Origin: a virus
Direction: 5' to 3' (one strand)
IMG/VR virus record: IMGVR_UViG_3300034061_003231
Span: 1-37,336 of that record
DNA: 37,336 nucleotides
In this document: positions 22,217 through 30,437 of the stretch, piece after piece
Layout of the letters: the number at the start of each line of letters is the position of its first letter
Numbering within the stretch: the first letter of the stretch is position 1
Made by a program: the position numbers and the translations under genes
Notes under the pieces: generated by a model
Database searches by the model: none
Seen by the model: the letters and a program-made list of their open reading frames with translations, nothing else
Told to the model about the DNA's origin: nothing

Positions 22217-23416
22217 TCATTCTTCGTTCAAATCTACGCCAGCAAAGTCGCTGGTCATGTCGTTCTCGTATGTTTTGCGTGGGTCGCTCTCAGGCACGGC
22301 CATCGGGCTGCCGGGCGGCTTCACAATCAGGCGTTGCAGCTCGATCATCTTCGGACCTTTCATCTTGTCCGTCAGTTTCTCTGCCGCAGCAGGGGTGATC
22401 ACGTCAGACGGCGGATAGACTTCGTCGTGTGGAAGGTTCAAACTGAGCAGCAGTTTGCCCGCTTCGGCAGGGTCGGTCCAACGGCGGTGCCCGCCACGGG
22501 AGAGCACCAGCTTGACGCCGGGCAGTTTGTTGCCGGAGATCAGCCGAGCGGTGACGAACTTCTCGATCTCACTCAACCACAGGTAAATGCTTTCCCTCGC
22601 TTTGAACGCCTTCACCACATGCTCATCAGGGAGGGTGGCTACGGCAGGCGGCTCGTTGCCCTCCAGCACTTCCAACACCTCATCCTTAAAGTCGTCCAAC
22701 ATGGCGTCGTTGTAGGTAGGGCAGATGGCTGCCCCACGGCACCACTTGCAAATCTTCGGCCCGCACTTGAACACGCCGGGATCGCCGCGCAGGATGGCTG
22801 CCGCTTTGGGGGTGATCCGCTCATCCGTGAATTTCTTCAACTCACCCCAGGTGGTCGTCCAGGTGACGTGATCCTGCTCCAGCCGGGGTTGGAAGATGGT
22901 CATGGTGACGGGGTAGCTGTCGGCTGGCAGTGCCTCCCAGAACCCGTCGAACATGGACTCGATCAAACTGCGGGCGTAGATCGCCATCTGGAGGTTGTTC
23001 TCACTCTCCACTGGATCGTAGCCGTACTTGTAGTCAACGAGGTGAGCGCCGTTCTTGGTGAGCGCGTGGAAGTCCACGGTACCACGCTCGGACGGGAGGT
23101 AGTAGAGTGGCGCTCGGAACTCGGCACCCCAGCGGATGACATCACACTTTGGACCCATCACGTCATGGCAAAACTCGGCGTACGCTTTGCCGTGCCGCAG
23201 CATTTCCTTGGTCGCCCACTTTGGCGGCTCTTTGCCGAGAAGCAGATACTCGGCAACTGTGTGGGCCTTGGTGCCTTCCATGGCTGACGGTCCCGGTCTG
23301 TCCGGTGGCAGCCGGTGCTCGTTGGCCTTGACGAAAGCCAGGGCAACCGTGCATTCGGTCCAAGTGTGAGCCTTGGACGGGGAGAGGCGAGAGTGTTCGG
23401 GAGTGGTGTCGGCCAT
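22217..23416 (-). CDS. DUF2800 protein, Cas4/RecB-like PD-(D/E)XK exonuclease
   Basis: 399 residues from the ATG at 23416, five bases after the previous stop. SAMEGTKAHTVAEYLL, GTVDFHAL and LVDYKYGYDPVE (about residues 115-130, acidic plus Lys active site) and a cysteine patch CKWCRGAAICP near 225 fit DUF2800, a RecB/Cas4-like nuclease family often paired with DUF2815 SSB in phage recombination modules. The last residues are DFAGVDLNEE. In the same frame after the TGA come Phe-Arg-Gly-stop, i.e. a nonsense-truncated relative of the NEEDFWG tag. Confidence 0.75.
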   Translation of the reverse strand: MADTTPEHSRLSPSKAHTWTECTVALAFVKANEHRLPPDRPGPSAMEGTKAHTVAEYLLLGKEPPKWATKEMLRHGKAYAEFCHDVMGPKCDVIRWGAEFRAPLYYLPSERGTVDFHALTKNGAHLVDYKYGYDPVESENNLQMAIYARSLIESMFDGFWEALPADSYPVTMTIFQPRLEQDHVTWTTTWGELKKFTDERITPKAAAILRGDPGVFKCGPKICKWCRGAAICPTYNDAMLDDFKDEVLEVLEGNEPPAVATLPDEHVVKAFKARESIYLWLSEIEKFVTARLISGNKLPGVKLVLSRGGHRRWTDPAEAGKLLLSLNLPHDEVYPPSDVITPAAAEKLTDKMKGPKMIELQRLIVKPPGSPMAVPESDPRKTYENDMTSDFAGVDLNEE

Positions 23417-23421
23417 GGGGA

Positions 23422-23667
23422 CTATTTGTTGAGTTCCGCGATAAGGCAAACCGCGTGGATGGTGGCTTTTTCAGCGATGTCTTCGTAAAAATCATATCCT
23501 TCTCCCGTCATGTCCGCATGGTCATGTTTTATCACCAACTGGTGGTTGGCGAGGAGTCCTTGCATCGCCATCGCAGCGAAGTATTCGCGTTTGGTGAGTC
23601 CCGCCAGAGACGGGTAATCTTTGTCTGTTTCTGTGGAGAAAGTGGGGGCTTCGGTATGAGTTTCCAT
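23422..23667 (-). CDS. Small conserved phage protein
   Basis: 81 residues with TKREYFAAMAMQGLLANHQ and a C-terminal helix ending AVCLIAELNK, a pattern seen in many phages near replication and recombination genes; the function is unknown to me. First gene after a terminator, with no obvious promoter. No SD before the ATG. Confidence 0.7.
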   Translation of the reverse strand: METHTEAPTFSTETDKDYPSLAGLTKREYFAAMAMQGLLANHQLVIKHDHADMTGEGYDFYEDIAEKATIHAVCLIAELNK

Positions 23668-23679
23668 AAGTCTGTACCC

Positions 23680-23712
23680 AAAAAGCCGTCACCCCTCATC
23701 GGAGTAACGGCG
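23680..23712 (-). terminator. Rho-independent terminator
   Basis: On the minus strand a 10-bp stem (CCGTTACTCC with GGGGTGACGG, two G-U pairs) closes a five-base loop and is followed by CTTTTT. It lies between the 231-residue gene and the small gene at 23422, separating two transcription units. Confidence 0.7.
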
Positions 23713-23730
23713 GATTGTGGTGTGTCGGTC

Positions 23731-24426
23731 TTAGCCGAGGTCCACTTCTTCAGTCTGTGCGTCAGGGTCGGTGTCCACAGCGCCGATCTTGACGGCGGCG
23801 GCGTGGATGTCCGCGTAATGCTCGGGGGCGATCTCGGCCATGGTGTTGTAGCCGAACTTCTTCACGAAGTAGGCTTTGAGCTTGGCCTTACCTTCGTTCG
23901 GAAGGGTCTTCACGGTCTCGCGCAGACGTATTTCGGTGATGGCAGGCTGCTCAGGCTGCTCGGGCTGCTCGGGTTCTGGTTCAGGCGCAGGGGCCGGGGC
24001 CGGGGCGGCGGCTTTGGTAGCCTTGGCTTTGGCGGGTTTCTCGACGACGGGGGCGGGCGTTTCCGGCTGCGGTGGTGGAGCGCCGAGAGCGCCAGTGGCG
24101 AGGTTGTTGATGGCATCGACAAGCGGCTTGACGCAGATGTCGAAGAAGGACTTGAACAGTTCGTTGGTCATGGTGTTTGTGTGGGTGTGTTGTTTTTCAT
24201 CCTTTCCCGGCAACGTACCGGGAACTGATTGAAAGTCGAAAGGAAGGGATCGGATAAAGCGGTTTAAGGCGTGGTTGTAAAGGCGGAACAACTCGGGTTG
24301 CTGCTGGCAGAGGTAGAGGAGTTTGCGCTGGGAGGCGCGGCCACGGTCGTACGGGGCGTCACGCAGCGACTCGAAGCCCCAGTCGTGTGCTTTGAGCAGG
24401 GTGATGAAGTCGGTGGTGGGGATCAT
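23731..24426 (-). CDS. Two-part hypothetical protein with probable internal start
   Basis: 231 residues. The start at 24426 overlaps the upstream stop (ATGA). Residues 1-70 form one small domain (HDWGFESLRDAPYDRGR...). Residues 71-85 read as a His/Thr string encoded by an AC-rich stretch that looks like the leaders before other genes, and Met86 (24171) is preceded by ACAAACACC. A second product of 146 residues is therefore likely. That part has a Pro/Ala/Glu/Lys linker followed by a C-terminal domain (ITEIRLRETVKTL...FVKKFGYNTM...) and an acidic end EEVDLG. Function unknown. Confidence 0.6.
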   Translation of the reverse strand: MIPTTDFITLLKAHDWGFESLRDAPYDRGRASQRKLLYLCQQQPELFRLYNHALNRFIRSLPFDFQSVPGTLPGKDEKQHTHTNTMTNELFKSFFDICVKPLVDAINNLATGALGAPPPQPETPAPVVEKPAKAKATKAAAPAPAPAPEPEPEQPEQPEQPAITEIRLRETVKTLPNEGKAKLKAYFVKKFGYNTMAEIAPEHYADIHAAAVKIGAVDTDPDAQTEEVDLG

Positions 24427-24427
24427 T
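24403..24427. repeat. 25-bp direct repeat, copy 1
   Basis: Matches 24670-24694 at 23 of 25 bases. This copy covers the start of the 231-residue gene. The second copy begins with an ATG but hits a stop after nine codons, so it looks like a truncated duplicate of the gene start. Confidence 0.6.
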
Positions 24428-24629
24428 CTATGATGCCTTCGATGTTTTCAAAGCCGCCTGAAATAGTGGATATGTCATCCAGAGTCAAAAAACCTTTGGT
24501 GTGGAGAACTTCGCACAGACGCCCCACCGCACGGGATGTTCTTTCAGCCTTATCACGAGCCACCTCCAACGCGCCTGCGCCGTAGTCTAAACTGTCGGTG
24601 CAGCGGTCAAAGTGGTCAGCAACAGACAT
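24423..24629 (-). CDS. Small hypothetical protein (68 aa)
   Basis: Mainly helical, with no recognised motif. Leader CAAACACCACC before the ATG, no SD; ATGA overlap with the next gene. It sits between two copies of a 25-bp repeat, suggesting it was inserted as a unit. Confidence 0.55.
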   Translation of the reverse strand: MSVADHFDRCTDSLDYGAGALEVARDKAERTSRAVGRLCEVLHTKGFLTLDDISTISGGFENIEGIIE

Positions 24630-24649
24630 GGTGGTGTTTGATTCTGATT

Positions 24650-24694
24650 TTCATGAGTCCTCACTATTGGATGAAGTCGGCGGTGGAGATCATT
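24650..24694. repeat. Junction of two direct repeats
   Basis: Bases 24650-24675 match 25033-25058 (22 of 26). Bases 24670-24694 match 24403-24427 (23 of 25). The two duplications meet here between the genes at 24423-24629 and 24690-25037, as expected if one or both small genes were inserted or duplicated between once-adjacent genes. Confidence 0.6.
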
Positions 24695-25037
24695 TCGTCA
24701 GTTGATCTTTCAACGCCTTGACTGCCGCGTTGTAGATGTCGGGAAGGTCTTGCTGCATCATTTTGCTTTTGGCAATCTCAGGAATCACGACCATCATGGC
24801 GACGGTGTTGGAAGAGGGAATGAACGCGGAAAACAGCAGAGTAGTTACCGCCACAATCATGCACCGAAACCCGGATTTTCTTATTTTGGGGCGATCTTCG
24901 TCATCCAAATCAGGGTAGGTGGAAGCTACATAAGAGACGATGGCAAAAATTGCGCATGCAACACTGAAGACTATGACAGCAGAGCCGAACTTGTCGGTGA
25001 GTTGCCAGAGATAGATGGTGAGCGGGGTGATGTTCAT
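24690..25037 (-). CDS. Two-TM phage membrane protein
   Basis: 115 residues. It has two hydrophobic segments (AVIVFSVACAIFAIVSYVA at about 20-38; MIVAVTTLLFSAFI at about 60-73) and a soluble helical C-terminus. This topology is common among phage inner-membrane proteins of unknown function. It is ATGA-coupled to the primase-helicase. Confidence 0.6.
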   Translation of the reverse strand: MNITPLTIYLWQLTDKFGSAVIVFSVACAIFAIVSYVASTYPDLDDEDRPKIRKSGFRCMIVAVTTLLFSAFIPSSNTVAMMVVIPEIAKSKMMQQDLPDIYNAAVKALKDQLTK

Positions 25038-25058
25038 AGGTTTTCACTATTGGATGAA
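25033..25058. repeat. 26-bp direct repeat, copy 2
   Basis: Matches 24650-24675 (22 of 26, with 15 contiguous bases TCACTATTGGATGAA). It covers the 3' end of the primase-helicase gene and the next start codon. Confidence 0.6.
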
Positions 25059-27634
25059 TTTTCAGACTTGTCCACCAACATTTTCACGGGATCTCTGCCA
25101 TTGAGGCGATCGGCGCGTGCCCAGACGTACTGCCGCTCACCCGCGATCATGTGCCGACCGGATGGCGAGAACCCAGCGTTGCGCAGGACATGGGTGAGGT
25201 ATTTGGGGGTGATGTTCTTGACGCCTTCCGCGTCCAACGCGGACCTGAGAGCACCGACAGCCACCGCGTCAGCCTGGATCAGCGGGCACTCGTCGTTTTG
25301 CCAGATGCGGTTGAGCACGGCAGTCACGTCGTCGCTGGTGTCGGTGATCATTTCCTGCAAATATGAGGTAGTCGGGGCCGGGCCGGAGGGACGAAACGTG
25401 GAGCTGATGACGCGGTTCTCGAACATGTAGCGGTAGCCGCCTGCGTGGGTGGTTAGCGACTCGGCGAACCGGGCGAAATATTCCGGGTCTTTGTCCACGA
25501 TGGCGCGAATCTGCTCTTTGTGCTGGAGCTTCGACTTCACGACCCACCAGCGGCGTGAATCCTCACCAACCACGATGGCGTCATGGTGGTTGGTGAAGGC
25601 CATGTAGTTTGTCCTATTCTGGATGTTCCGCGTGTTTTTGTTTCGCTCATTGACCGGCAGGAAGTCGTTGGTGATCGGCTCTTTGAGCGTGTTCATCAAC
25701 TCGTGACGGTTCTGCCCGGCCACTCGAAGCTCTTCGATGCACACCACCTGTGAGCCGAAGGCCCAGTCGTTCCACCCTTTTTTGATGGTGTCGGAATTGA
25801 TCAGACGGGTGTTGTCGAGTCCCAGGATAGCTCGGATGACGCCGAAGAGCAGCGTTTTGCCGCAACCCTCCACCCCCTGGATGAGCAGCGCATGACGCAC
25901 CTTGCTGCCGGGGAACTGCGCATGGTAGGCGATCCAGTCGAGCAGGTGAGTTCGGTAAGCAGGTTCGATGATAATGTTGCAAAGTTGCTCGCACAGCACG
26001 TCTTCCGCGTAGTCGGCCAGTGCTTTGTCGGCTTCACGGTAGCTGCGACGGTAGAGGTTCACAAAGAGCTTGCCCTCCTCCCGCGTGATGATGTCCTCCG
26101 GGGCTGACGGGTTGTAAGTTACGTCGTCAACGGTCTGACATTTGAGATGGTTGAGCAGGTACAGCGACGGCAACACCTTGGGCGTGTTGAGGGTTTGCTC
26201 GTTCACGTCTCGACCGATGGCCTGCAACTCGGCAGCCGTGGGGAGCAGTTTGCGGGCAAACACCGAATCGAACGGCACCTTCTTGTACTCCTGCCGGGTG
26301 CGGTGCCGCAGGAACGTATCAGTGGCGGCGATGTACACGAAGCCCAACGACCATGGGGGGTGAATCACTTCCGCCGACTCGCTGCGTTTGGCGACGAGAC
26401 ATTCGCGAAGCACCTTCAACTCACGCTTCACGTTCATGAGCGGCAGCGGTTGCTGGTAGTCCTGCCGGGACTTCATCACCAGTGTTTGCAGCAAAGCGCC
26501 TTCCTCGACGTGGGAGAGCAGCGGGGCGGCAGCGATGCGCCGCACACCTTCGTTCATCAACTGGACTGCCGACTTGCATTCAAACATGATCCAGTCAGAG
26601 ACGGTCTTGAAGCTAGACTCCTTGACCTTGTCACTGTTCCACCCACCCTCGACAGCACGTTTGAGCAGCGAGCGGATGGTGACGGGTTTGCGGCCTTGAG
26701 CCTGTTCTTGGAACGAGCGCCAGACGGTCGCCGTGTCCTTGTCGCCTTCATACTTGCTGCCCGTGGCGCTCCACGAGTCAAAAAGGGTGTACGCCTCATC
26801 GTCCTGCGATCCGCCGAATTGGTGCTTCAGGGCTGCCGCGATTTCCAGCCACTCGGGACGGGAGCAGTCGGCATTGATGAACGTAAGAGCCTCCTCCACC
26901 TGGGTAAGGTTCACACCTGCCACCGGGAATTGGAAGAAAGTCAGGAAGTCGTCGATGCTGCCGGAGGACGGCCCGCGACTCGGCTTGCTGCCCGACACGA
27001 TGCCCGGCAGCGAGTCGAGGTCGGTGGAAATGTCGTCGGGTTTGAACGCACGCCCACCAAAATGCATGACGAGCACGGGATGCTCCAGATCGGGATCTTG
27101 ATCCGCGAAGACGGTGGGACGAAACATCGGTTGGCACACGATAGCAGACTCCCTCGTCACCTTTGGCAGCCCTAGAAGCTGCCCCACCGTGAGGGCTGCG
27201 TCGGGGTACCGCTCAACGGGCACGCTGTCGGCTTCCACGATGACGCGGATGCGTGGGGACGCAGGCGTTGAGCTAATGGTTTGGTAGGCTGCGAAGTTGT
27301 ATTTACCCAGTGCGTCGATCAGCAGACTCGGCTCTTCCACAAAACGTCTGGCGTCGTCGGCGTCGTCGATGTCTAGGATGATGAGGTGGCAGGGTCGGGC
27401 GTGCTCCAGCTTGCGGCCTTCCCACGGCGAAGTACTGAAGGTGCAGGGGACCACATACCCAACGAGTTTTGCTTTAGCTTTTTCGGCTTTGGGCAGTGCA
27501 TGGTATTCCGCGTGGGTGACGGAGAGCGGCACCGGCAGATCGATAAATTGCTGAGCAAAATCGCGGAAGGTGGAAGCTGGTGACTTGACCAGCGTGTGGC
27601 TGCCAACGTGCTTGCCTGTAAAGTAGGAGGGCAT
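25034..27634 (-). CDS. Primase-helicase (AEP-like primase plus SF3/D5-type helicase)
   Basis: 866 residues from the ATG at 27634, seven bases after the previous stop; the longer open frame overlaps the upstream gene. The N-terminal domain has LIILDIDDADD (about 84-94) and SSTPASPRIRVIVEAD (121-136), the metal-site and Arg/His region of archaeo-eukaryotic-type primases. Next comes a primase C-terminal-like segment (WLEIAAALKHQFGG). The helicase has Walker A QGVEGCGKT near 590, Walker B VVCIEELR near 630, and TNHHDAIVVGEDSRRWWVV near 685, the D5/DUF5906 phage helicase pattern. It is the likely replicative initiator, unwinding and priming for the family A polymerase. Confidence 0.85.
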   Translation of the reverse strand: MPSYFTGKHVGSHTLVKSPASTFRDFAQQFIDLPVPLSVTHAEYHALPKAEKAKAKLVGYVVPCTFSTSPWEGRKLEHARPCHLIILDIDDADDARRFVEEPSLLIDALGKYNFAAYQTISSTPASPRIRVIVEADSVPVERYPDAALTVGQLLGLPKVTRESAIVCQPMFRPTVFADQDPDLEHPVLVMHFGGRAFKPDDISTDLDSLPGIVSGSKPSRGPSSGSIDDFLTFFQFPVAGVNLTQVEEALTFINADCSRPEWLEIAAALKHQFGGSQDDEAYTLFDSWSATGSKYEGDKDTATVWRSFQEQAQGRKPVTIRSLLKRAVEGGWNSDKVKESSFKTVSDWIMFECKSAVQLMNEGVRRIAAAPLLSHVEEGALLQTLVMKSRQDYQQPLPLMNVKRELKVLRECLVAKRSESAEVIHPPWSLGFVYIAATDTFLRHRTRQEYKKVPFDSVFARKLLPTAAELQAIGRDVNEQTLNTPKVLPSLYLLNHLKCQTVDDVTYNPSAPEDIITREEGKLFVNLYRRSYREADKALADYAEDVLCEQLCNIIIEPAYRTHLLDWIAYHAQFPGSKVRHALLIQGVEGCGKTLLFGVIRAILGLDNTRLINSDTIKKGWNDWAFGSQVVCIEELRVAGQNRHELMNTLKEPITNDFLPVNERNKNTRNIQNRTNYMAFTNHHDAIVVGEDSRRWWVVKSKLQHKEQIRAIVDKDPEYFARFAESLTTHAGGYRYMFENRVISSTFRPSGPAPTTSYLQEMITDTSDDVTAVLNRIWQNDECPLIQADAVAVGALRSALDAEGVKNITPKYLTHVLRNAGFSPSGRHMIAGERQYVWARADRLNGRDPVKMLVDKSENSSNSENL

Positions 27635-27641
27635 GGGGCGG

Positions 27642-28016
27642 TTATTCTTCGACCCAGAGGTTGAGAGCGTGGAGAAAAGCCTTGGCCTGCTGCTCGGCAG
27701 TCGCGGTGGCGCGGTCTGCAACATGATCGACGTGCCCCCCATGTTTCACCAAACCGTCCAGCAACTCGATGTACCTCCAATATGTGTGCCCGTCTGGCAG
27801 CTTTTTCACAGCCTCGTGCATAGCGTCGAGACTGTCGAGGTAGTCAGGGATGATCTTGACCACGCCGCCACTACGCCAACCTTTGCGCCGTGTCCTGGCG
27901 GCGGAAGGAGTGAAGTACCCACGCTTCCACGCATCAGGGTCGGCAGGGTTGGCGACCTTCAGTACTTCAAGCCCGCACGCCTCGGCAATCGCAATTCGCT
28001 GTTTCTCGGGTGTCAT
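27642..28016 (-). CDS. Small phage protein, ABA-sandwich-domain type
   Basis: 124 residues from the ATG at 28016 (ATGA overlap). It begins MTPEKQRIAIAEACGLE, a common phage opening, and has DYLDSLDAMHEAVKKLPDG, a signature of the phage ABA sandwich domain. Function unknown. It is coupled to the upstream HTH gene. Confidence 0.65.
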   Translation of the reverse strand: MTPEKQRIAIAEACGLEVLKVANPADPDAWKRGYFTPSAARTRRKGWRSGGVVKIIPDYLDSLDAMHEAVKKLPDGHTYWRYIELLDGLVKHGGHVDHVADRATATAEQQAKAFLHALNLWVEE

Positions 28017-28219
28017 AGATTCAAGTCGCTGATGTTGATGTTCAAAGCCTTGGTGAGCTTCTGCAATGTGGACAACTGCGTGTCGCCGACGCTGTTCTCG
28101 ACGTTCCAAATGGTTCCGACGGCCACGCCGGACTTGTCGGAAAGCTCGGTGATGGTGAGTCCTGCTGACCGGCGCACACGCTGGAGCCGTTCGCCGGGGG
28201 TTTCGAGTTTGGGGATCAC
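28013..28219 (-). CDS. XRE/Cro-CI-type HTH regulator
   Basis: 68 residues, almost entirely one helix-turn-helix domain (GERLQRVRRSAGLTITELSD then VAVGTIWNVENSV). The start is GTG overlapping the previous stop (GTGA). This is the only clear transcription regulator of this class in the window and a candidate to bind the repeated promoter elements at 31-37 kb, which is inference. Confidence 0.8.
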   Translation of the reverse strand: MIPKLETPGERLQRVRRSAGLTITELSDKSGVAVGTIWNVENSVGDTQLSTLQKLTKALNINISDLNL

Positions 28220-28431
28220 TTCTTATCCTCCAAAATAAAACGACACGCTGCGTTGAAAATAAACCACATGGCGTACTGTGATGGAGTGGGGACGTGCTGC
28301 CGGATGATGTCGCGGAACCCCGGAGTTTGCAGCTTCCGAGGATTCCTCATTTGCCGAAGGCGGAGATACCTCTCTTCCGCCACCTTGGCGGCACGAGTGT
28401 AAACCTGGCTGTTGTCGTATGGAACGCTCAT
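28216..28431 (-). CDS. Small hypothetical protein (71 aa)
   Basis: Basic N-terminal half (YTRAAKVAEERYLRLRQMR) and an aromatic C-terminal half (YAMWFIFNAACRFI). Overlaps both neighbours by stop/start contacts. Not recognised. Confidence 0.55.
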   Translation of the reverse strand: MSVPYDNSQVYTRAAKVAEERYLRLRQMRNPRKLQTPGFRDIIRQHVPTPSQYAMWFIFNAACRFILEDKK

Positions 28432-28607
28432 GATAGTGCTGCAAACTCCTGCGGGTTTTTGGCAACGGGCAGCTTCCGGTACTCGCTGTCAGACATGTCA
28501 ACGTACACCCCGATGTAGCCCTGCGCTTTCAACTCTTCCACACGAAGCGCGTCAGTGCCCTTGGGTTCGCCCTCGACACATTCGCAGCCGACGCGGCGAG
28601 GCCACAT
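28428..28607 (-). CDS. Small hypothetical protein (59 aa)
   Basis: ATG at 28607, stop overlapping the next ATG (ATGA). The sequence is coding-like: MWPRRVGCECVEGEPKGTD, then EELKAQGYIGVYVDMSDSEY. The frame is open further upstream but without a start codon. Function unknown. Confidence 0.5.
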   Translation of the reverse strand: MWPRRVGCECVEGEPKGTDALRVEELKAQGYIGVYVDMSDSEYRKLPVAKNPQEFAALS

Positions 28608-28652
28608 GCCCTTGAGCGGTTTGGGGTGGTTGGTGATCCAGGTCCTGACAGG

Positions 28653-30116
28653 TCAACCGTTCCTAAGATTCTCGCGAACCTCCACCAAAGTGTAATCCTT
28701 TTGCAGGACTCCGTCCTCGAACACTGGGACGAACGCACAGTCGAGCACTTCCTCCCAAGTCGCTTGGTCCTTCAGTTGGTACTGCCCATCGGTTTTGAAC
28801 ACCGCAGTCAACCCTTTGGCCGACTTCTTGGTGCCGTCGTCTGTTTTCGGAGCTTTGAAAATCTCGCGGTCAACTCCGTTGACTCGGGCAAATGTGGCCT
28901 TCACTGCAAACCCATCCGTATCGCGGGTGACGTATTGGTAGGTGTAGCTGCCAATGCCAAACACCGCGTTGGTCGAGGCGAAGCCTTTGGACTTCAGACC
29001 TTCGCAGATAGCCTCGGCACGTTCGAGAGTGATGCTGTCCCCGTAGATCAGACCAACGTGGGTGTCCAATTGGCGAAACCTTTGCGGAGTGATTGTGCCT
29101 CCGAACACCTCCCACAACACCTCAATAGAACCTTTGTACTCGGGGGAGTCTGCGGGCGCGTCTGGATCTCCACACACCACCTTCACCGGGTCTCCTGTGT
29201 CGGGACGAAACACCACTTTACCATCGCGGGAGAGGATGTCTTCCTTCAGTTGGACTGTGAACTGGGTCAACACCTGCCAGTAGTCCCACGAGTCCGAAAC
29301 GATAGAGACGACTCCTGCCGGGTAGATGTCTTTGATCAAGCGACGGAAGGTACCAAGTTCATTGTCCATGCCTCCGGCGCACATAACGCTATGTTCGGTC
29401 GCAGGGACGCTGCCACCAACAAGCTCTTTGTCCGAGTCGGCGTTGTAATACTTCTCAAGGAAGTCGATGGCTGGGATGGTGTCTGTCCCAGTGAAGCTGA
29501 GAAGGTGTCCCGCCCCCGACATCATGGCTGCCTCCGGCCCAAACATGCCTCGAAACGAGAAGTCGTGACCCTGCCATTGGACGAAGTCTGTGCAACCGAC
29601 CGTGTCCAAAGCATATCTGTCAAGCAGCAGTCGATACTGCCGGGCTGTCGTAGCAGAAGTACACATCCCCCAAACGCTTGTGGACAGGATCGTTTCAAGG
29701 TAGTTGGTCAGCCAGAAAAAGTCTGGCAAAGTGTTCCAGATCACCATGCAAGGTACTCGAATCGGGTACACACTGCCTTCCGGCAAAGACATGATCTTGA
29801 TCGGCAGGTAGCCGAGATGGTGGAGGGCTTCGATATGCGCCGTTCCGACTTCGTTCGGACCCAAGTAGTTTTTGATACGTCGCTTGAACTCGGCCACAAC
29901 CTTTTCTTTTGGACGTTGGAAGAAGTTCTCGTTCCACTGGCGTATGAGCACTTCTTTGACGAAGTATTGCAGTCCGAAAAACACCATGTCAGGATTTCCG
30001 GCGCGGCGGGTTTTACGGGCGGTCAGGTTGCTGAACACCAGCTCGGTCCCTTCTGGGTATTGGCGGCGGTGGTCCACTTTGTAGCCGTCGATTTGAGTGC
30101 AAGGATTTGTGGTCAT
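28653..30116 (-). CDS. NAMPT-family phosphoribosyltransferase, likely NARP1 Namat
   Basis: 487 residues from the ATG at 30116 (an ATG at 30155 is possible). The sequence follows nicotinamide phosphoribosyltransferase throughout: QIDGYKVDHRRQYPEGT near the N-terminus, SVPATEHSVM with the active-site His region, VSDSWDYW, VFRPDTGDP, and YGDSITLERAEAICEGL. Classical NAMPT joins nicotinamide to PRPP to make NMN. In phage NARP1 the homologue Namat instead joins nicotinamide to ADP-ribose pyrophosphate, remaking NAD+ directly. The nearby PRPP-synthetase-like gene and the absence of any NMN adenylyltransferase in the window favour the NARP1 role. It would counter NAD+-depleting defences such as Thoeris or SIR2-type systems. 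Confidence 0.88.
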   Translation of the reverse strand: MTTNPCTQIDGYKVDHRRQYPEGTELVFSNLTARKTRRAGNPDMVFFGLQYFVKEVLIRQWNENFFQRPKEKVVAEFKRRIKNYLGPNEVGTAHIEALHHLGYLPIKIMSLPEGSVYPIRVPCMVIWNTLPDFFWLTNYLETILSTSVWGMCTSATTARQYRLLLDRYALDTVGCTDFVQWQGHDFSFRGMFGPEAAMMSGAGHLLSFTGTDTIPAIDFLEKYYNADSDKELVGGSVPATEHSVMCAGGMDNELGTFRRLIKDIYPAGVVSIVSDSWDYWQVLTQFTVQLKEDILSRDGKVVFRPDTGDPVKVVCGDPDAPADSPEYKGSIEVLWEVFGGTITPQRFRQLDTHVGLIYGDSITLERAEAICEGLKSKGFASTNAVFGIGSYTYQYVTRDTDGFAVKATFARVNGVDREIFKAPKTDDGTKKSAKGLTAVFKTDGQYQLKDQATWEEVLDCAFVPVFEDGVLQKDYTLVEVRENLRNG

Positions 30117-30200
30117 TGGAAGGAGTAAGGGTCGTTGGTTTTTTCGAGACTCCATCCCGCTCGGATAACCGAGATGAATGTCGCCGCGATAATCAGCAGG

Positions 30201-30437
30201 TCAGTTAACAGGCTCGTAGGTTTGTTCAAAGATGTCGGGTTTGCAGGCGTACACCTCGCCTTGAACTCCTGTGATGATCCAATCGCCTGGAGTCACTTCG
30301 TGTTTGATGGCGGTGTGCTCAAGCGTGTGGATGCCGAAACCTGTGGGGGATGTAATATCTGCCACAACTGAAGGGTGATCCCCTTCTTTGTTGAACCGCG
30401 TAGCTTCGATGATGACTGGTCTTTTCCTGAATTTCAT
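30201..30437 (-). CDS. Conserved small phage protein between the NARP1 pair
   Basis: 78 residues from the ATG at 30437 (ATGA overlap with the Prs-like gene). It starts MKFRKRPVIIEATRF and has GDWIITGVQGEVYACKPDIF, a very widespread phage family of unknown function. The placement between the two NAD-salvage genes may be coincidental. Confidence 0.75.
   Translation of the reverse strand: MKFRKRPVIIEATRFNKEGDHPSVVADITSPTGFGIHTLEHTAIKHEVTPGDWIITGVQGEVYACKPDIFEQTYEPVN

Noticed and set aside
22205-22220. Recoded TGA (genetic code change) to rescue the truncated tag
   Set aside because: TGA is used as the normal stop with ATGA overlaps throughout the window, so genome-wide recoding is excluded.
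28626-30128. 500-codon plus-strand frame opposite the NAMPT-like gene
   Set aside because: Same length by mirror of codon structure; all NAMPT motifs lie on the minus strand.
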